From NCBI RefSeq assembly GCF_947255005.1, contig NZ_CAMYFI010000001.1, positions 123,004-187,003 of the forward strand: 64,000 nt of DNA, in the 5' to 3' direction. The notes beneath the pieces were generated by a model, which worked only from the letters and a program-made list of their open reading frames with translations, had not been told where the DNA came from and made no database searches. Shown here one piece after another: positions 47,091 to 62,834 of the stretch (within the stretch, counting starts at the first letter, position 1; every line of letters begins with the position of its first letter). Source of the DNA: an uncultured Tessaracoccus sp. Its GTDB lineage: Bacteria > Actinomycetota > Actinomycetes > Propionibacteriales > Propionibacteriaceae. Both the position numbers and the translations under genes were made by a program.

Positions 47091-48422
47091 TCAGGTCAGA
47101 GCCTCGACGAGCCCCGACACCTTCTCCAGTTGGGTGCGGAACTCGCCCCCGTCGATGCCTCGGATACTGCGGCAGCGCGTCGCGAGATGCGTGTGGAAGT
47201 GTTGGTCCCCCTGATCCTCGCGCAGCGCGTCAGCCACTTCGGGCCGGAGCCGGTCGGTGCCTTCGTCGAACCTGCTCCCTGCGCGGCGCTGCCAGCCTTC
47301 GAGCAGGTCGATGCGAGTGGCGGTGAGGTCGGAGAGGCGTGCGGCGAATTCTCCGAGCGCGTGGACTCTGTCGACCACCTCGCCCACGCGGCGCAGGATC
47401 GTCGGGATGGTCTGGTCGATCGTGGTGAGCAGCAGCCGCATGGCGCGGCGGGTGGGCATGGGGCCGAGGGCTGCTTCGCAGAGTTCGACGGCGGCGTGGG
47501 TGAGGGCCTCGCTGTGCAGGACCGCGAGCGCGAGCTGCCACTGGGCATCGTCGAGTGGTGCGACGAGCGTCCGGGCGGTGGCGCGGTACTCGTCGGTGAC
47601 GGCGCGCTGTTCGTGGGCGCTGCCGATCCACTGGCGCACGGAGAAGGCCTGTTGGCCGATGCCATTGTGGATGAGGATGTGGTCGAAGGCCTGTGCCTGT
47701 GCGCCTGCGGAGTTGGCGATCACGTCCAACCGGTGTGCGGCGCCGGCGAGGGAGGAGGTGAGGCTGTGCAGCCCGTCGAGTTGAGGGAGCCAACGCTGGA
47801 GGAGGGTGTCGAGCCAGCGGGTCTCGGCGAGGAGTAGCCGGTGATAGCCGTCGCCGGAGGGCCACTGGCGGCCGTTGCGCAGTTGTGCCCGATGACGCAC
47901 CTCGGCCGGGAGCGCGGTGCGGGTGAAACTCTGGAGTCCGCCCTGCCCCGACTGCTGCAACAGCGCCTCGAGCTGCGCCTGACCTGCGCGGGCGACGACG
48001 TCTTCGACGGCCCCAGAGCCGCGGAAGACATCCTCAATGGAGCTGACGCCTGCGCAGCATTGATCGAAGCGTTGAAGTTCGGTTTCGACGCCGGGCCGCA
48101 CCTGTAGCGCCAGTCGCCCGTCCTCCTGTGGCGTGATTACGGTGAACGTGCGGACGCTACGGCCGAGGTCATCACGCTGATCGAGATAACCGCACACAAC
48201 CTGACCCTCGGCGAGCGCGTCGTGCATGGCGAGCGCAACCCCGGCAGGAACGAAGGGGTGGCGCATGATCTCGGGCGTGGTGCCGAGGAGCTTTTTGCGG
48301 GGGACACCGGCCAGGGCGGCGAAGGCGGCGTTCGTCTCGGAGATGAGTCCACGGGCGTTAGTGGCGGAGAAGAGGATCTCATGGATCCCCACCTCGTGGG
48401 CAGCTCCCGACGGGTTTGACAC
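47091..48422 (-). CDS. PAS-domain protein with helical C-terminus, unknown function
   Basis: 443 residues from GTG 48422 (GGAGG 4 nt upstream). Residues ~10-110 look like an Aer-type PAS domain (ARGLISETNAAFAALAGVPR, then GTTPEIMRHPFVPAGV), the kind that binds FAD and senses redox state. The rest (~330 residues) is predicted helical and soluble, with no HAMP, kinase, GGDEF or methyl-accepting signature that I can see. The final ~100 residues could form a coiled bundle. It is convergent with the carboxyltransferase gene (18 nt gap) and lies downstream of the amino acid importer. Partner proteins are not evident. Confidence 0.72.
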   Translation of the reverse strand: MSNPSGAAHEVGIHEILFSATNARGLISETNAAFAALAGVPRKKLLGTTPEIMRHPFVPAGVALAMHDALAEGQVVCGYLDQRDDLGRSVRTFTVITPQEDGRLALQVRPGVETELQRFDQCCAGVSSIEDVFRGSGAVEDVVARAGQAQLEALLQQSGQGGLQSFTRTALPAEVRHRAQLRNGRQWPSGDGYHRLLLAETRWLDTLLQRWLPQLDGLHSLTSSLAGAAHRLDVIANSAGAQAQAFDHILIHNGIGQQAFSVRQWIGSAHEQRAVTDEYRATARTLVAPLDDAQWQLALAVLHSEALTHAAVELCEAALGPMPTRRAMRLLLTTIDQTIPTILRRVGEVVDRVHALGEFAARLSDLTATRIDLLEGWQRRAGSRFDEGTDRLRPEVADALREDQGDQHFHTHLATRCRSIRGIDGGEFRTQLEKVSGLVEALT

Positions 48423-48509
48423 TGGTCCTCCTCGATGCGACGTCTACAGGGCTAACCTAGTGCCTCCACGGTGCAGGACGAAGCCCATTGTCAGATCATG
48501 AGCGTAGGG

Positions 48510-49283
48510 TCAGAGCACCTTCGCGAAAAAATCCTTTGTCCGCTGCTGCTGCGGGTTATCGATCACCTGCTGCGCGGCGCCACACTCGACGATTTCGCCG
48601 TCGTCCATGAACACCACATGGTCAGCCACTTCGCGCGCGAAACCCACCTCGTGGGTGACCACCAGCATCGTCATGCCGGTGGCGGCGAGCTCCTGCATAA
48701 CGCCCAGTACTTCCCCGACAAGCTCCGGGTCGAGGGCGGATGTGGGCTCGTCGAAGAGCATGAGCTGCGGGTCCATCGCCAGTGCGCGGGCGATCGCGAC
48801 GCGCTGCTGCTGGCCGCCGGAGAGCTGACCGGGGTAATGGTCAACGCGCTCACCCAGACCGACTCGTCTGAGTTCCTTCTCTGCGCGGTCCCGCGCCTCG
48901 GCCTTGGAAAGCCCGAGCACTTGCATGGGCGCCTCCATCACGTTGTGCAGGGCGGTCATGTGCGGAAATAGATTGAAGCGCTGGAAGACCATGCCGATCT
49001 TGGCGCGTTGGCGGGCGATGTCCTTGTCCGAACGACGATGCAGCACGTTCCTGCCTCGGCTGACGACCTCCTTCATGCCCATGAGCTCACCGTCGACGCG
49101 AATCCGTCCGGCCGAGATCTGTTCGAGCTCGTTGACGCAGCGCAGCAGCGTCGACTTCCCGGAGCCCGATGGGCCGAGCAGCACGCACACCTCACCCGCT
49201 GCCACGGTCAGGTCGACGCCTTTGAGGACGTGGAGATCGCCGAAGAACTTGTGGACTCCAGTGGCTTCGATCATCGCGGTCAT
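48510..49283 (-). CDS. Polar amino acid ABC importer, ATP-binding protein
   Basis: 257 residues. Walker [10 protein letters not shown], signature [14 protein letters not shown], Walker [15 protein letters not shown] and the [16 protein letters not shown] switch are intact, as in GlnQ/HisP-type ATPases. An insertion ([16 protein letters not shown]) after strand 3 is common in some family members. The ATG overlaps the permease stop (ATGA); SBP, permease and ATPase form one minus-strand operon. Confidence 0.95.
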   Translation of the reverse strand: MTAMIEATGVHKFFGDLHVLKGVDLTVAAGEVCVLLGPSGSGKSTLLRCVNELEQISAGRIRVDGELMGMKEVVSRGRNVLHRRSDKDIARQRAKIGMVFQRFNLFPHMTALHNVMEAPMQVLGLSKAEARDRAEKELRRVGLGERVDHYPGQLSGGQQQRVAIARALAMDPQLMLFDEPTSALDPELVGEVLGVMQELAATGMTMLVVTHEVGFAREVADHVVFMDDGEIVECGAAQQVIDNPQQQRTKDFFAKVL

Positions 49284-50224
49284 GGCGTCACATCCAGGAA
49301 GAGGTCGTCGCCGGTGGTGCGGGCGGCGAGCACCGACCGCTGCCTGCTGCTCAGCCGCCTCGGACGGTCAGGGTCGAAGCCCTTGCCATAATAGGTTTCG
49401 ATCCTCGACTGGCCCACCATCAGCAGCGACGTGATGAGCAGGTACCAGATCGCTGCGGTGATGAGCAGCGGCACAGGCAGGAAGCTCTGGTTGCCGATCG
49501 CCTGGGTAGCGAACGTGAGGTCGAGCGTGAACGGTACGGCCGTCACGAGTGAGGTGGTCTTTAACATCGAGATGGTTTCGTTGCCGGTGGGCGGCACGAT
49601 GACACGCATCGCCTGGGGGATGATGATGCGGCGCAGTGTCGTCGAACGTTTCATGCCGAGGGCCGTCGAGGCCTCCCACTGCCCCCGGTCGATCGAGTTG
49701 AGGCCCGAACGCACGATCTCGGAGAGGTAGGCGCCCTCGTTGAGGCCGAGGCCCAGCAGAGCAGGCAGGAAACCCTTGGCGATGAATCCGTCCATGACAG
49801 CCTGGGTGTCGAAGGAGAACAGCTCGGGCCCGAACGGGATGCCGAAGGAGATCGTGGGATAGAGGATCGCGATGATGCCCCAGAAGATCAACTGGGTGTA
49901 GATCGGAGTGCCTCGGAAGAACCAGATGTAGGCGTAGGCCACGCCACGCAGGACCGGATTGGTGCTCATGCGCATGACGGCGGTGGTCACGGCGAGGGCA
50001 ACGCCGAGCACCATCGAGGCGGCGGTGAGGGTCAGTGTCCACCCCACCCCTTGGAGGACACGAGAGTCAAACAGGTACTGCCCCACGACATCCCAGCGGT
50101 AGTTGGGGTTAGTCACCAGCGAGTAGGCGAGGCAGGCACTCAGCAGCGCGACGATAACCGCCGCCGCCCAGGTGCCTGGTCGGGGTACGGGCCGGGCGTC
50201 GATGAGATCGATGTTCTCGGGCAT
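49280..50224 (-). CDS. Polar amino acid ABC importer, permease
   Basis: 314 residues from ATG 50224, 5 nt after the stop of the binding-protein gene. Several membrane helices ([20 protein letters not shown], and others) and the ATPase-contact loop [20 protein letters not shown] are visible, of the His/Glu/Gln/Arg permease family. Only one permease gene is present, so it probably works as a homodimer. The C-terminus is extended by ~40 basic residues. Confidence 0.93.
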   Translation of the reverse strand: MPENIDLIDARPVPRPGTWAAAVIVALLSACLAYSLVTNPNYRWDVVGQYLFDSRVLQGVGWTLTLTAASMVLGVALAVTTAVMRMSTNPVLRGVAYAYIWFFRGTPIYTQLIFWGIIAILYPTISFGIPFGPELFSFDTQAVMDGFIAKGFLPALLGLGLNEGAYLSEIVRSGLNSIDRGQWEASTALGMKRSTTLRRIIIPQAMRVIVPPTGNETISMLKTTSLVTAVPFTLDLTFATQAIGNQSFLPVPLLITAAIWYLLITSLLMVGQSRIETYYGKGFDPDRPRRLSSRQRSVLAARTTGDDLFLDVTP

Positions 50225-50229
50225 CAGCG

Positions 50230-51147
50230 TCACTGCTTCGGGTAGATCTCTGCCTTGGGCAGTGCCGCACCTTCGGTGCCCCAACTCGCCATGATCTTGT
50301 CGTAGGTGCCTTCATCCATGAGGTGCTGCATCGCCTTCTGCACCGCTTCGGTGAGTGCCGGGTCATCCTTGGCCACGACGATGCCCTGGGGTGCCGAGTC
50401 AATGACGTCGCCCACGACTTCGATTTGTTTGTTGGTGAGCACACTGGCGTAGCTGGCCACGGTGGAGTCGGCGTAGAATGCGTCGGCCTTGCCGCCGATG
50501 ACGTTCGTGGCGGCATCGGAATGTGAGGAGTAGACGAGCACGTTGATAGGCTCCATCCCCCCGTCGGTGCACTTCTTCGTCCGCATCTGCAGGTCCTCGT
50601 GCTGCCAGGTGCCGTTTTGGACGGCGATGGCCTTGCCGCAGAGATTCGCGGGGTCGAAGCCCTTTGGATTGCCGGTCTTGGCCGCAAATGAGGAGCCAAC
50701 CTCAGAGATGCTGATCATCGTGTAGCTGGCCGTGCGCTCGTCGGTGATGGTGAACGCGGAGATGCCGAGGTCGTACTTCGAGCCGATGCCGGGCAGCAGG
50801 GAGGCGAACTCGCCGGGGCTCACCTCCGTCTCGACGCCGAGGACCTTGCCCAAGGCTTTGCCGAGGTCAATCTCGTAGCCGATGGGCGTCTGCAGGTCCG
50901 CTGCGCGGAACTCGGCGGGGGCGTAGTCGATCGACGCGCCGATGACGAGCTTGCCCTTGTCCTTGATGGCGGAGGGCAGGAGATTCGCGATCTCGTCGAC
51001 CTTCTTCACACCGGACACGTCGTAGGTGCGATCGTTGCCTGCCGGCTTGGCGGCATCAGAACCACGGCCCGACTGGTCCGGTGAGTCTCCGCCGCAGGCG
51101 GTGAGGATGAGCGCGGCGCACACGCCGCCGATGATGATCTTTCGCAT
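50230..51147 (-). CDS. Polar amino acid ABC importer, substrate-binding lipoprotein
   Basis: 305 residues from ATG 51147 (AAGGAGA upstream). The lipoprotein signal MRKIIIGGVCAALILTAC is followed by GGDSP, so Cys18 is lipidated. The mature part is a class 3 periplasmic-binding fold (GKLVIGASIDYAPAEF, PIGYEIDLGKALGKVLGVE, ISAFTITDERTASYTMI). Such proteins bind Glu, Gln, Arg, His or cystine; the ligand is not decidable here. It opens the operon; a long inverted repeat lies upstream. Confidence 0.93.
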   Translation of the reverse strand: MRKIIIGGVCAALILTACGGDSPDQSGRGSDAAKPAGNDRTYDVSGVKKVDEIANLLPSAIKDKGKLVIGASIDYAPAEFRAADLQTPIGYEIDLGKALGKVLGVETEVSPGEFASLLPGIGSKYDLGISAFTITDERTASYTMISISEVGSSFAAKTGNPKGFDPANLCGKAIAVQNGTWQHEDLQMRTKKCTDGGMEPINVLVYSSHSDAATNVIGGKADAFYADSTVASYASVLTNKQIEVVGDVIDSAPQGIVVAKDDPALTEAVQKAMQHLMDEGTYDKIMASWGTEGAALPKAEIYPKQ

Positions 51148-51176
51148 GTTGAGTCTCCTTCTGCACGTCCATAGGA

Positions 51177-51207
51177 ATAGTAATGCAGAAAGAGGAATAA
51201 TTACCAA
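51177..51207 (-). promoter_or_regulatory. Possible promoter of the amino acid importer operon
   Basis: On the complement, TTGGTA (51207-51202), 19-bp spacer, TACTAT (51182-51177), about 30 nt before the start. The spacer is long and the block is unusually A+T rich for this window. Tentative. Confidence 0.35.
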
Positions 51208-51243
51208 TCAGGCGTCTGTGTGCTTGTCGAGAGAGTTTGGAAA

Positions 51244-51324
51244 GTCGACCGATATCCTCCACGTGCAGCTCGTTACCCCCTGAATTTGTCGCTCATGTGC
51301 TGCGCGTGGAGGATAACGGTCAAC
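51244..51324. repeat. Long inverted repeat between the importer operon and the L10 leader
   Basis: Left arm 51244-51269 begins GTCGACCGATATCCTCCACG; right arm 51299-51324 is its inverse with three mismatches out of 26. The 29-base loop has no other visible feature. It lies about 100 nt upstream of the binding-protein start and 45 nt before the rplJ promoter. It has no T run on either side. It may be a large RNA hairpin in the importer leader or two operator half sites. Confidence 0.7.
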
Positions 51325-51368
51325 GTTCGCGGTGAATACGCTGTGGTCGGCGCTCGAAGGTAGTCGAT

Positions 51369-51397
51369 TTGGTGCCCGGAGTGCGTGTGCGTATAGT
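51369..51397 (+). promoter_or_regulatory. rplJL promoter
   Basis: TTGGTG (51369-51374), 17-bp spacer, TATAGT (51392-51397) in the context TGCGTATAGT, the same as in the rpoB promoter. Transcription would start near 51404, at the beginning of the L10 leader. Confidence 0.7.
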
Positions 51398-51399
51398 TG

Positions 51400-51510
51400 C
51401 TGGAGCCGAAGACCGCAGGTGGCGAAGCCATAACGCCCGTAGGGCACCCGCGCAGGTGACCGTGAGAGCACTGCCGTGCTGCCCCGCGCCACCGGCCGGG
51501 GCTTTTTTGT
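51400..51510 (+). ncRNA. Ribosomal protein L10 leader
   Basis: The stretch before rplJ carries GGAGCCGAAGACCGCAGGTG, CGCCCGTAGGGCACCCGCGC and then a G+C-rich hairpin GCCCCG (51481-51486) with CGGGGC (51497-51502) followed by six Ts (51503-51508). This is the arrangement of the L10 autoregulatory leader, in which L10-(L12)n binds the RNA to control rplJL. The final hairpin looks like an attenuator. Boundaries are approximate. Confidence 0.75.
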
Positions 51511-51576
51511 TGTGGGTCACTTGCATTCGGTGCCGAAGCCGCAAGCTTCGGCGATGATGAACCGGAAGGAGACCCA

Positions 51577-52191
51577 ATGGCAAGGCCGGACAAGGTTGCC
51601 AAGGTGCAGGAGCTCGTTGCTCGCTTCAACGACTCCGATGCCGCTGTGCTGACCGAGTACCGCGGCCTCACCGTGAAGGAGCTGCAGGATCTGCGTCGCT
51701 CCTTTGGTGGGGACGCCACCTATGCCGTTGCGAAGAACACCCTGACGAAGATCGCAGCCAAGGAAGCTGGCATCGAAGGCATCGAGGACACCCTCAACGG
51801 CCCCACCGCTATCGCTTTCATCACTGGCGACATCGCTTCCGTCACCAAGGGTCTCAAGAACTTCGCAAAGGATAATCCGTCTCTGGCCATCAAGGGCGGC
51901 GTCATGGACGGCAAGTTCCTCGACGCCAAGGCTGTGCTCAAGCTGGCAGACCTCGAATCGCGCGAGGTGCTGCTCGGCAAGCTGGCGGGTGGCCTCAAGG
52001 CCAACCTGTCCAAGGCTGCGTACGCCTTCGCTGCTCCCGCATCCAAGCTCGCCCGCGTTGTGGGCGCGCTGGAGTCGAAGGCGAAGGACAACCCTGATCT
52101 CATCGGTGGCGCTGGCGAAAAGCCTGCCGCCGAGGCCACTGAGACCCCCGCCGCGGAAGCGGCAACCGAAGCAGCAGACGCTGCGGAATGA
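51577..52191 (+). CDS. rplJ: Ribosomal protein uL10
   Basis: 204 residues. It has the L10 core (VLTEYRGLTVKELQDLRRSF; GPTAIAF; KFLDAKAVLKLADL) and an Ala/Glu-rich C-terminal tail that would carry the L7/L12-binding helix and an extra acidic end. AAGGAGA precedes the ATG. It is controlled by the L10 leader and lies 48 nt before rplL. Confidence 0.98.
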   Translation: MARPDKVAKVQELVARFNDSDAAVLTEYRGLTVKELQDLRRSFGGDATYAVAKNTLTKIAAKEAGIEGIEDTLNGPTAIAFITGDIASVTKGLKNFAKDNPSLAIKGGVMDGKFLDAKAVLKLADLESREVLLGKLAGGLKANLSKAAYAFAAPASKLARVVGALESKAKDNPDLIGGAGEKPAAEATETPAAEAATEAADAAE

Positions 52192-52239
52192 TCCGTTGCA
52201 GCCGCTGCTGCTGCGACCAAACTGAAAGGAACGCCAACC

Positions 52240-52638
52240 ATGGCGAAGCTCACCAACGAAGAGCTCCTTGACGCTTTCAAGGAGATGACCCTCATCGAAC
52301 TCTCCGAGTTCGTGAAGCTGTTCGAAGAGACCTTCGACGTTACTGCTGCCGCTCCGGTTGCCGTCGCGGCCGCCGCCGCTCCTGCCGCTGCTGGTGGCGA
52401 GGGCGACGACTCCGCCGACGCGGGCGACGACAAGGTCGATGTCATCCTCACCGACGGTGGCTCCAAGAAGATCGCCGTCATTAAGGAAGTTCGCGCGCTC
52501 ACCTCGCTCGGTCTCAAGGACGCCAAGGACCTCGTCGAGGGTGCTCCGAAGCCTGTCCTCGAGCAGGTCGACAAGGAAACCGCTACCAAGGCGAAGGAAG
52601 CCCTCGAGGCTGCCGGCGGTTCCGTCGAGCTTAAGTGA
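52240..52638 (+). CDS. rplL: Ribosomal protein bL7/L12
   Basis: 132 residues: N-terminal dimerisation helices, an Ala-rich hinge ([16 protein letters not shown]) and the C-terminal domain ([34 protein letters not shown]). It recruits translation factors. GAAAGGA precedes the ATG. An inverted repeat follows the stop. Confidence 0.98.
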   Translation: MAKLTNEELLDAFKEMTLIELSEFVKLFEETFDVTAAAPVAVAAAAAPAAAGGEGDDSADAGDDKVDVILTDGGSKKIAVIKEVRALTSLGLKDAKDLVEGAPKPVLEQVDKETATKAKEALEAAGGSVELK

Positions 52639-52664
52639 TTGCAGCGCTTCGGCGCGTCAATTCC

Positions 52665-52702
52665 GCACGTGGCCCGTTCCCAGTAGGGAGCGGGCCACGT
52701 GC
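52665..52702 (+). terminator. Hairpin after rplL
   Basis: GCACGTGGCCCGTTCC (from 52665) pairs with the segment ending GGGCCACGTGC at 52702: a stem of ~16 bp with one mismatch and a short loop. The T run is weak, so termination may be partial, allowing read-through into later genes. Confidence 0.75.
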
Positions 52703-52758
52703 ATGTTCTACTTCAGCTGTGTTTCTTGAGGAGTCGAAGAACGAGCTCCAAGAAATGC

Positions 52759-52787
52759 TTGACTCCTGGGAGGGGGGGCAAATTATT
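52759..52787 (+). promoter_or_regulatory. Promoter of the frameshifted peptide gene
   Basis: TTGACT (52759-52764), 17-bp spacer containing seven Gs, ATTATT (52782-52787); TATTCT at 52784 with a 19-bp spacer is an alternative -10. The surrounding ~100 bases are poorer in G+C than their neighbours. Confidence 0.55.
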
Positions 52788-52841
52788 CTCTAAGGGGAGC
52801 AACATAGCTCTCACCAAATGATTTCTCTAGGAGGGGAAACG

Positions 52842-53031
52842 ATGCAACGGCTTTCCAGAGTGATTGTAGTTGCGTTGGGCGTGCTACTTCGCAACGGCTG
52901 CGGCATTCGTTTCGGGGCCTGTTGGCCCGATCATGGCGGGCGCTTGTGGAGTTGCTGCGGGAATAGCGTCATGGGCTGATACTCAGGGGGAAGTGCATCT
53001 CGGTGCGCAGGACCTAAGTAACACCGTGTAG
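52842..53031 (+). pseudogene. Frameshifted small hydrophobic peptide gene (bacteriocin-like?)
   Basis: A strong ribosome binding site (AGGAGGGGAAACG) precedes ATG 52842. As it stands the frame gives 45 residues (MQRLSRVIVVALGV then Arg/Cys/Trp-rich) ending at 52979. Skipping one base at GGG 52877-52879 joins the start to the next frame: MQRLSRVIVVAL followed by ACYFATAAAFVSGPVGPIMA and GACGVAAGIASWADTQG, ending at 53031. That reading (62 residues) is coherent: a basic start, then Ala/Gly-rich hydrophobic segments. A secreted antimicrobial peptide or small membrane protein is possible; no family is recognised. Assembly error or programmed frameshift cannot be excluded. Confidence 0.5.
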
Positions 53032-53081
53032 TACTCCTTGGATCAGAACCTGCTGAGAAATCAAAGAAAGGAGCGGATGGC

Positions 53082-53345
53082 ATGGGCGTTCTCGTTGTAC
53101 TCGCAGTGATCTGTGTAGCCGGGCTCATCATCGTCGATTCCGGTGAACGGTGGATCATCCTGCTGCAAGCTGGTTTGCTGTTGGGGGCCGTACTCCCGGC
53201 GCTCGTTGCATGGCTTCAGGGGCACTCAGTTGGTGCCGCCGAAGGGATGCTTGCAGCAGCAGCTTTGTTCGGCTTTGCTGGACAGATGTTCAAGCTTGTT
53301 GTGCGGCGCTCGGCAGGGCGGAAGGATTATGAGGCCGACGCCTAG
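53082..53345 (+). CDS. Small membrane protein, unknown function
   Basis: 87 residues with about three hydrophobic segments (VLVVLAVICVAGLIIVDS; WIILLQAGLLLGAVLPALVA; AEGMLAAAALFGFAGQMF) and a basic, then acidic tail. AAAGGAG lies upstream of the ATG. Its size and position behind the small hydrophobic peptide gene would suit an immunity protein, but this is only inference from context. It is followed by a G+C-rich hairpin. Confidence 0.65.
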   Translation: MGVLVVLAVICVAGLIIVDSGERWIILLQAGLLLGAVLPALVAWLQGHSVGAAEGMLAAAALFGFAGQMFKLVVRRSAGRKDYEADA

Positions 53346-53414
53346 ATGTCTTGCATGAAAGAGCGTCGAGTTCAAGTGATCTCGTGATCTCGGCACGGTA
53401 GCGCAACCTGGCAG

Positions 53415-53445
53415 AAGGCCCATCCCCGCGCAGGGGATGGGCCTT
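53415..53445. terminator. Hairpin after the small membrane protein gene
   Basis: AAGGCCCATCCCC, loop GCGCA, GGGGATGGGCCTT: a perfect 13-bp stem with A and T ends but no long T run. It can serve either strand. Confidence 0.65.
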
Positions 53446-53502
53446 CGTCGTCCCCGGTGCACCCCTTCGCTGTTACCCGCGAAGGACGAGAGAGGGAATG
53501 AA

Positions 53503-54856
53503 ATGCGTCGACTCACCGCGTTGGCCGCTGCTGCAATCTTGGCCCTGACCGCCTGCATGGAGCCCACCGAAGGGCCGGCTGACAAGCCCACCCACGAGGC
53601 TTCCGGTCGCTGGCAGGAGTGGTTCGGTGACCATCCCGGCATCACACTCCTTGACGAGGAGCCGCGGCTTTCTGGACACAGCGGCCCGCAGGCCGTGGTT
53701 CGGGCGAACGACGCACAGGCCGTCGAGTCGCTCGTCGAGGCACTCGAACAGTTGCCCGACGAAGGGCTCGCCGTGACCATCGTCGTCGACATCGACGGCA
53801 CCCGCTCCGAACTGCGCCACCTTCCCCATCACACGCTGGCCGAGTCCGTAGAGGCGCTGCTCGCACCCATGCCTAAAGGTGTGCGGCTCCGAGCCGTGGG
53901 TTACCCGACAGAGCACTGGATGGTCGATGAGGGTCTTCTCCCAGCGGAGGCGGCGCTCGACATCCGGTACTTCGCCGACGACATCCTTCCCGTCGCCCCC
54001 GAGCTCACTGCGCCTGACGACCACACGGTCTCGGTGTCGGACGGCGACTTCGGCGACAGCGGCGACGAGGTGCAACAGCTCGGCGGCAACGTCGAGGAAC
54101 GCCACTGGAAAACCACGTTTCCCGAGTTCCGTGCCCTCGCCGAGGGGCTCGACGCCGCGATGTCCCTGGAATCGCCACCCACTGCGGTCGACTACGACGT
54201 CATCCGCTTCCAGCACCGCGCGTCCGCGATCACCGCGGCCCAGCAACTGGAGGACACCCCCTTGACCATCTCGACGATGCGCGGCGATGGCTCCTTGTAT
54301 CTCTACCCACAACAACATTGGGAGACGACCGCGCCCACCCGTGATGAGCTCATCGCCTCTGCGAACGAGCACGAGGAGGTTTGGGTCGGCACGATCGACG
54401 GAGTAAGGCTCAAGTACACGGATCCCGATGCCTGCGCAGGGTTCCTCCATGATATGCCGACTGGGATGCCGCCATCGCGTTGGAGTGCGCGACCCGAAGC
54501 GGTGGCTTCCTCCTCGTTCGGGCGTCCGTGGCTGCACTTCCCAAGCTATTCGGGGATCTCCAGCCGGTTGTCGGGAACAGCGGGGGAGGAGTTCACTGGT
54601 ACCCGGACTCCAAGGAGGGCGCGCTCTGGGAAGGGTGGGAGATCTCGCGTCGCAGATCCGGGCCCTACGAGCGCTCGGCTGGAGCGGCGAGGTCCAACTA
54701 TCGCTTACCGGGGCATCGACCGACCCCGATAATCGTTGGGGCGCCAACGTCGGTTTCCGTTCCACGTCGACGGGTAAGACGACTGGCGTCGACGGCTCCA
54801 CCGCCGGACAGCGTGGCAAGCTCCTGGAGGCCTGGGATGCGACGGCCGCCTCGTAA
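53503..54856 (+). pseudogene. Lipoprotein gene with two frameshifts
   Basis: ATG 53503 begins a lipoprotein signal (MRRLTALAAAAILALTAC, Cys18). The open frame runs through about 54460, where one base appears missing: the next frame continues with WDAAIALECATRSGGFLLVR. Near 54641 another base is missing and the third frame continues with DLASQIRALRALGWSGEVQL to the stop at 54856. Read together this gives ~451 residues. Without correction the first frame ends at 54732 in Arg-rich sequence. The function is unknown; no domain is recognised. Either the gene is decaying or the sequence contains errors here. Confidence 0.7.
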
Positions 54857-54943
54857 TCGCGTGCCGGCCGTGGCAGATCTCTGCCTTCGTGGGTTAGACT
54901 CATTGCAGCGACAAGGTGGTCGTCGAGGGAGATCGGTTTTGTG

Positions 54944-54972
54944 TTGCCGTCCCCGACGTTTTTGCGTATAGT
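54944..54972 (+). promoter_or_regulatory. rpoBC promoter
   Basis: TTGCCG (54944-54949), 17-bp spacer, TATAGT (54967-54972), about 95 nt before the rpoB start. The leader in between contains no gene. Confidence 0.7.
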
Positions 54973-55068
54973 GGTTGTTTGCCCCTGTGTGCTTTTGCGC
55001 CCGAACTTGACACGGGCGCTTTAGCGTGCGGAAAATCCGCCACCAAGCGTTCTTGGAAGGACCGAATC

Positions 55069-58542
<3,474 letters not shown>

Positions 58543-58615
58543 GCCACTTCACCATCCGAAACACACTCAGACTTTTGAACCACCACCTACGTGAGTAGGG
58601 GAAAGAGAAGAACAC

Positions 58616-62566
<3,951 letters not shown>

Positions 62567-62590
62567 TCGGATCGGTCTGATCGACGTGAC

Positions 62591-62617
62591 AGGGCGTCGG
62601 GCTTCGGCCCGGCGCCC
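62591..62617 (+). terminator. Hairpin terminator after rpoC
   Basis: AGGGCGTCGGGC, TTCG loop, GCCCGGCGCCCT: about 12 bp with one mismatch. It is followed by TCGTCGTCC instead of a clean T run. Confidence 0.75.
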
Positions 62618-62700
62618 TTCGTCGTCCTGGCTGTTGGTGACGGGGTACCCGCCCACCAGGCGCGGACCCCGTCGGGCACAGGGCGCCTCACCCCCCCCAT

Positions 62701-62820
62701 GCACCTGCAACCTATGCGGCAACAGAGCGGATCAAGTGTCACCTGCCTCCTGACGGTGTTTCGTCGCGGCCAGGCAGCTGACACTTGATCCGCGGCTGAG
62801 CCGCACAGGTTACTCCTGCC
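62701..62820. repeat. Long inverted-repeat element, full copy 1
   Basis: Left arm 62701-62748 (starts GCACCTGCAACCTATGCGGC, ends GATCAAGTGTCACCTGCCT) and right arm 62772-62820 (starts AGGCAGCTGACACTTGATCC, ends CACAGGTTACTCCTGCC) are inverse of each other over ~48 bp with a few mismatches, around a ~23-base loop. It codes for nothing evident. A second full copy is at 63849-63969 and a partial one at 19082-19198. Confidence 0.85.
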
Positions 62821-62834
62821 TGGTGGGTGAGAAG

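Noticed and set aside
53391..53417. tRNA-Pro-like fragment (CGGCACGGTAGCGCAACCTGG)
   Set aside because: Similar to the D-arm half of a tRNA but no anticodon or T arm follows, and the match is short. I found no attachment-site partner.
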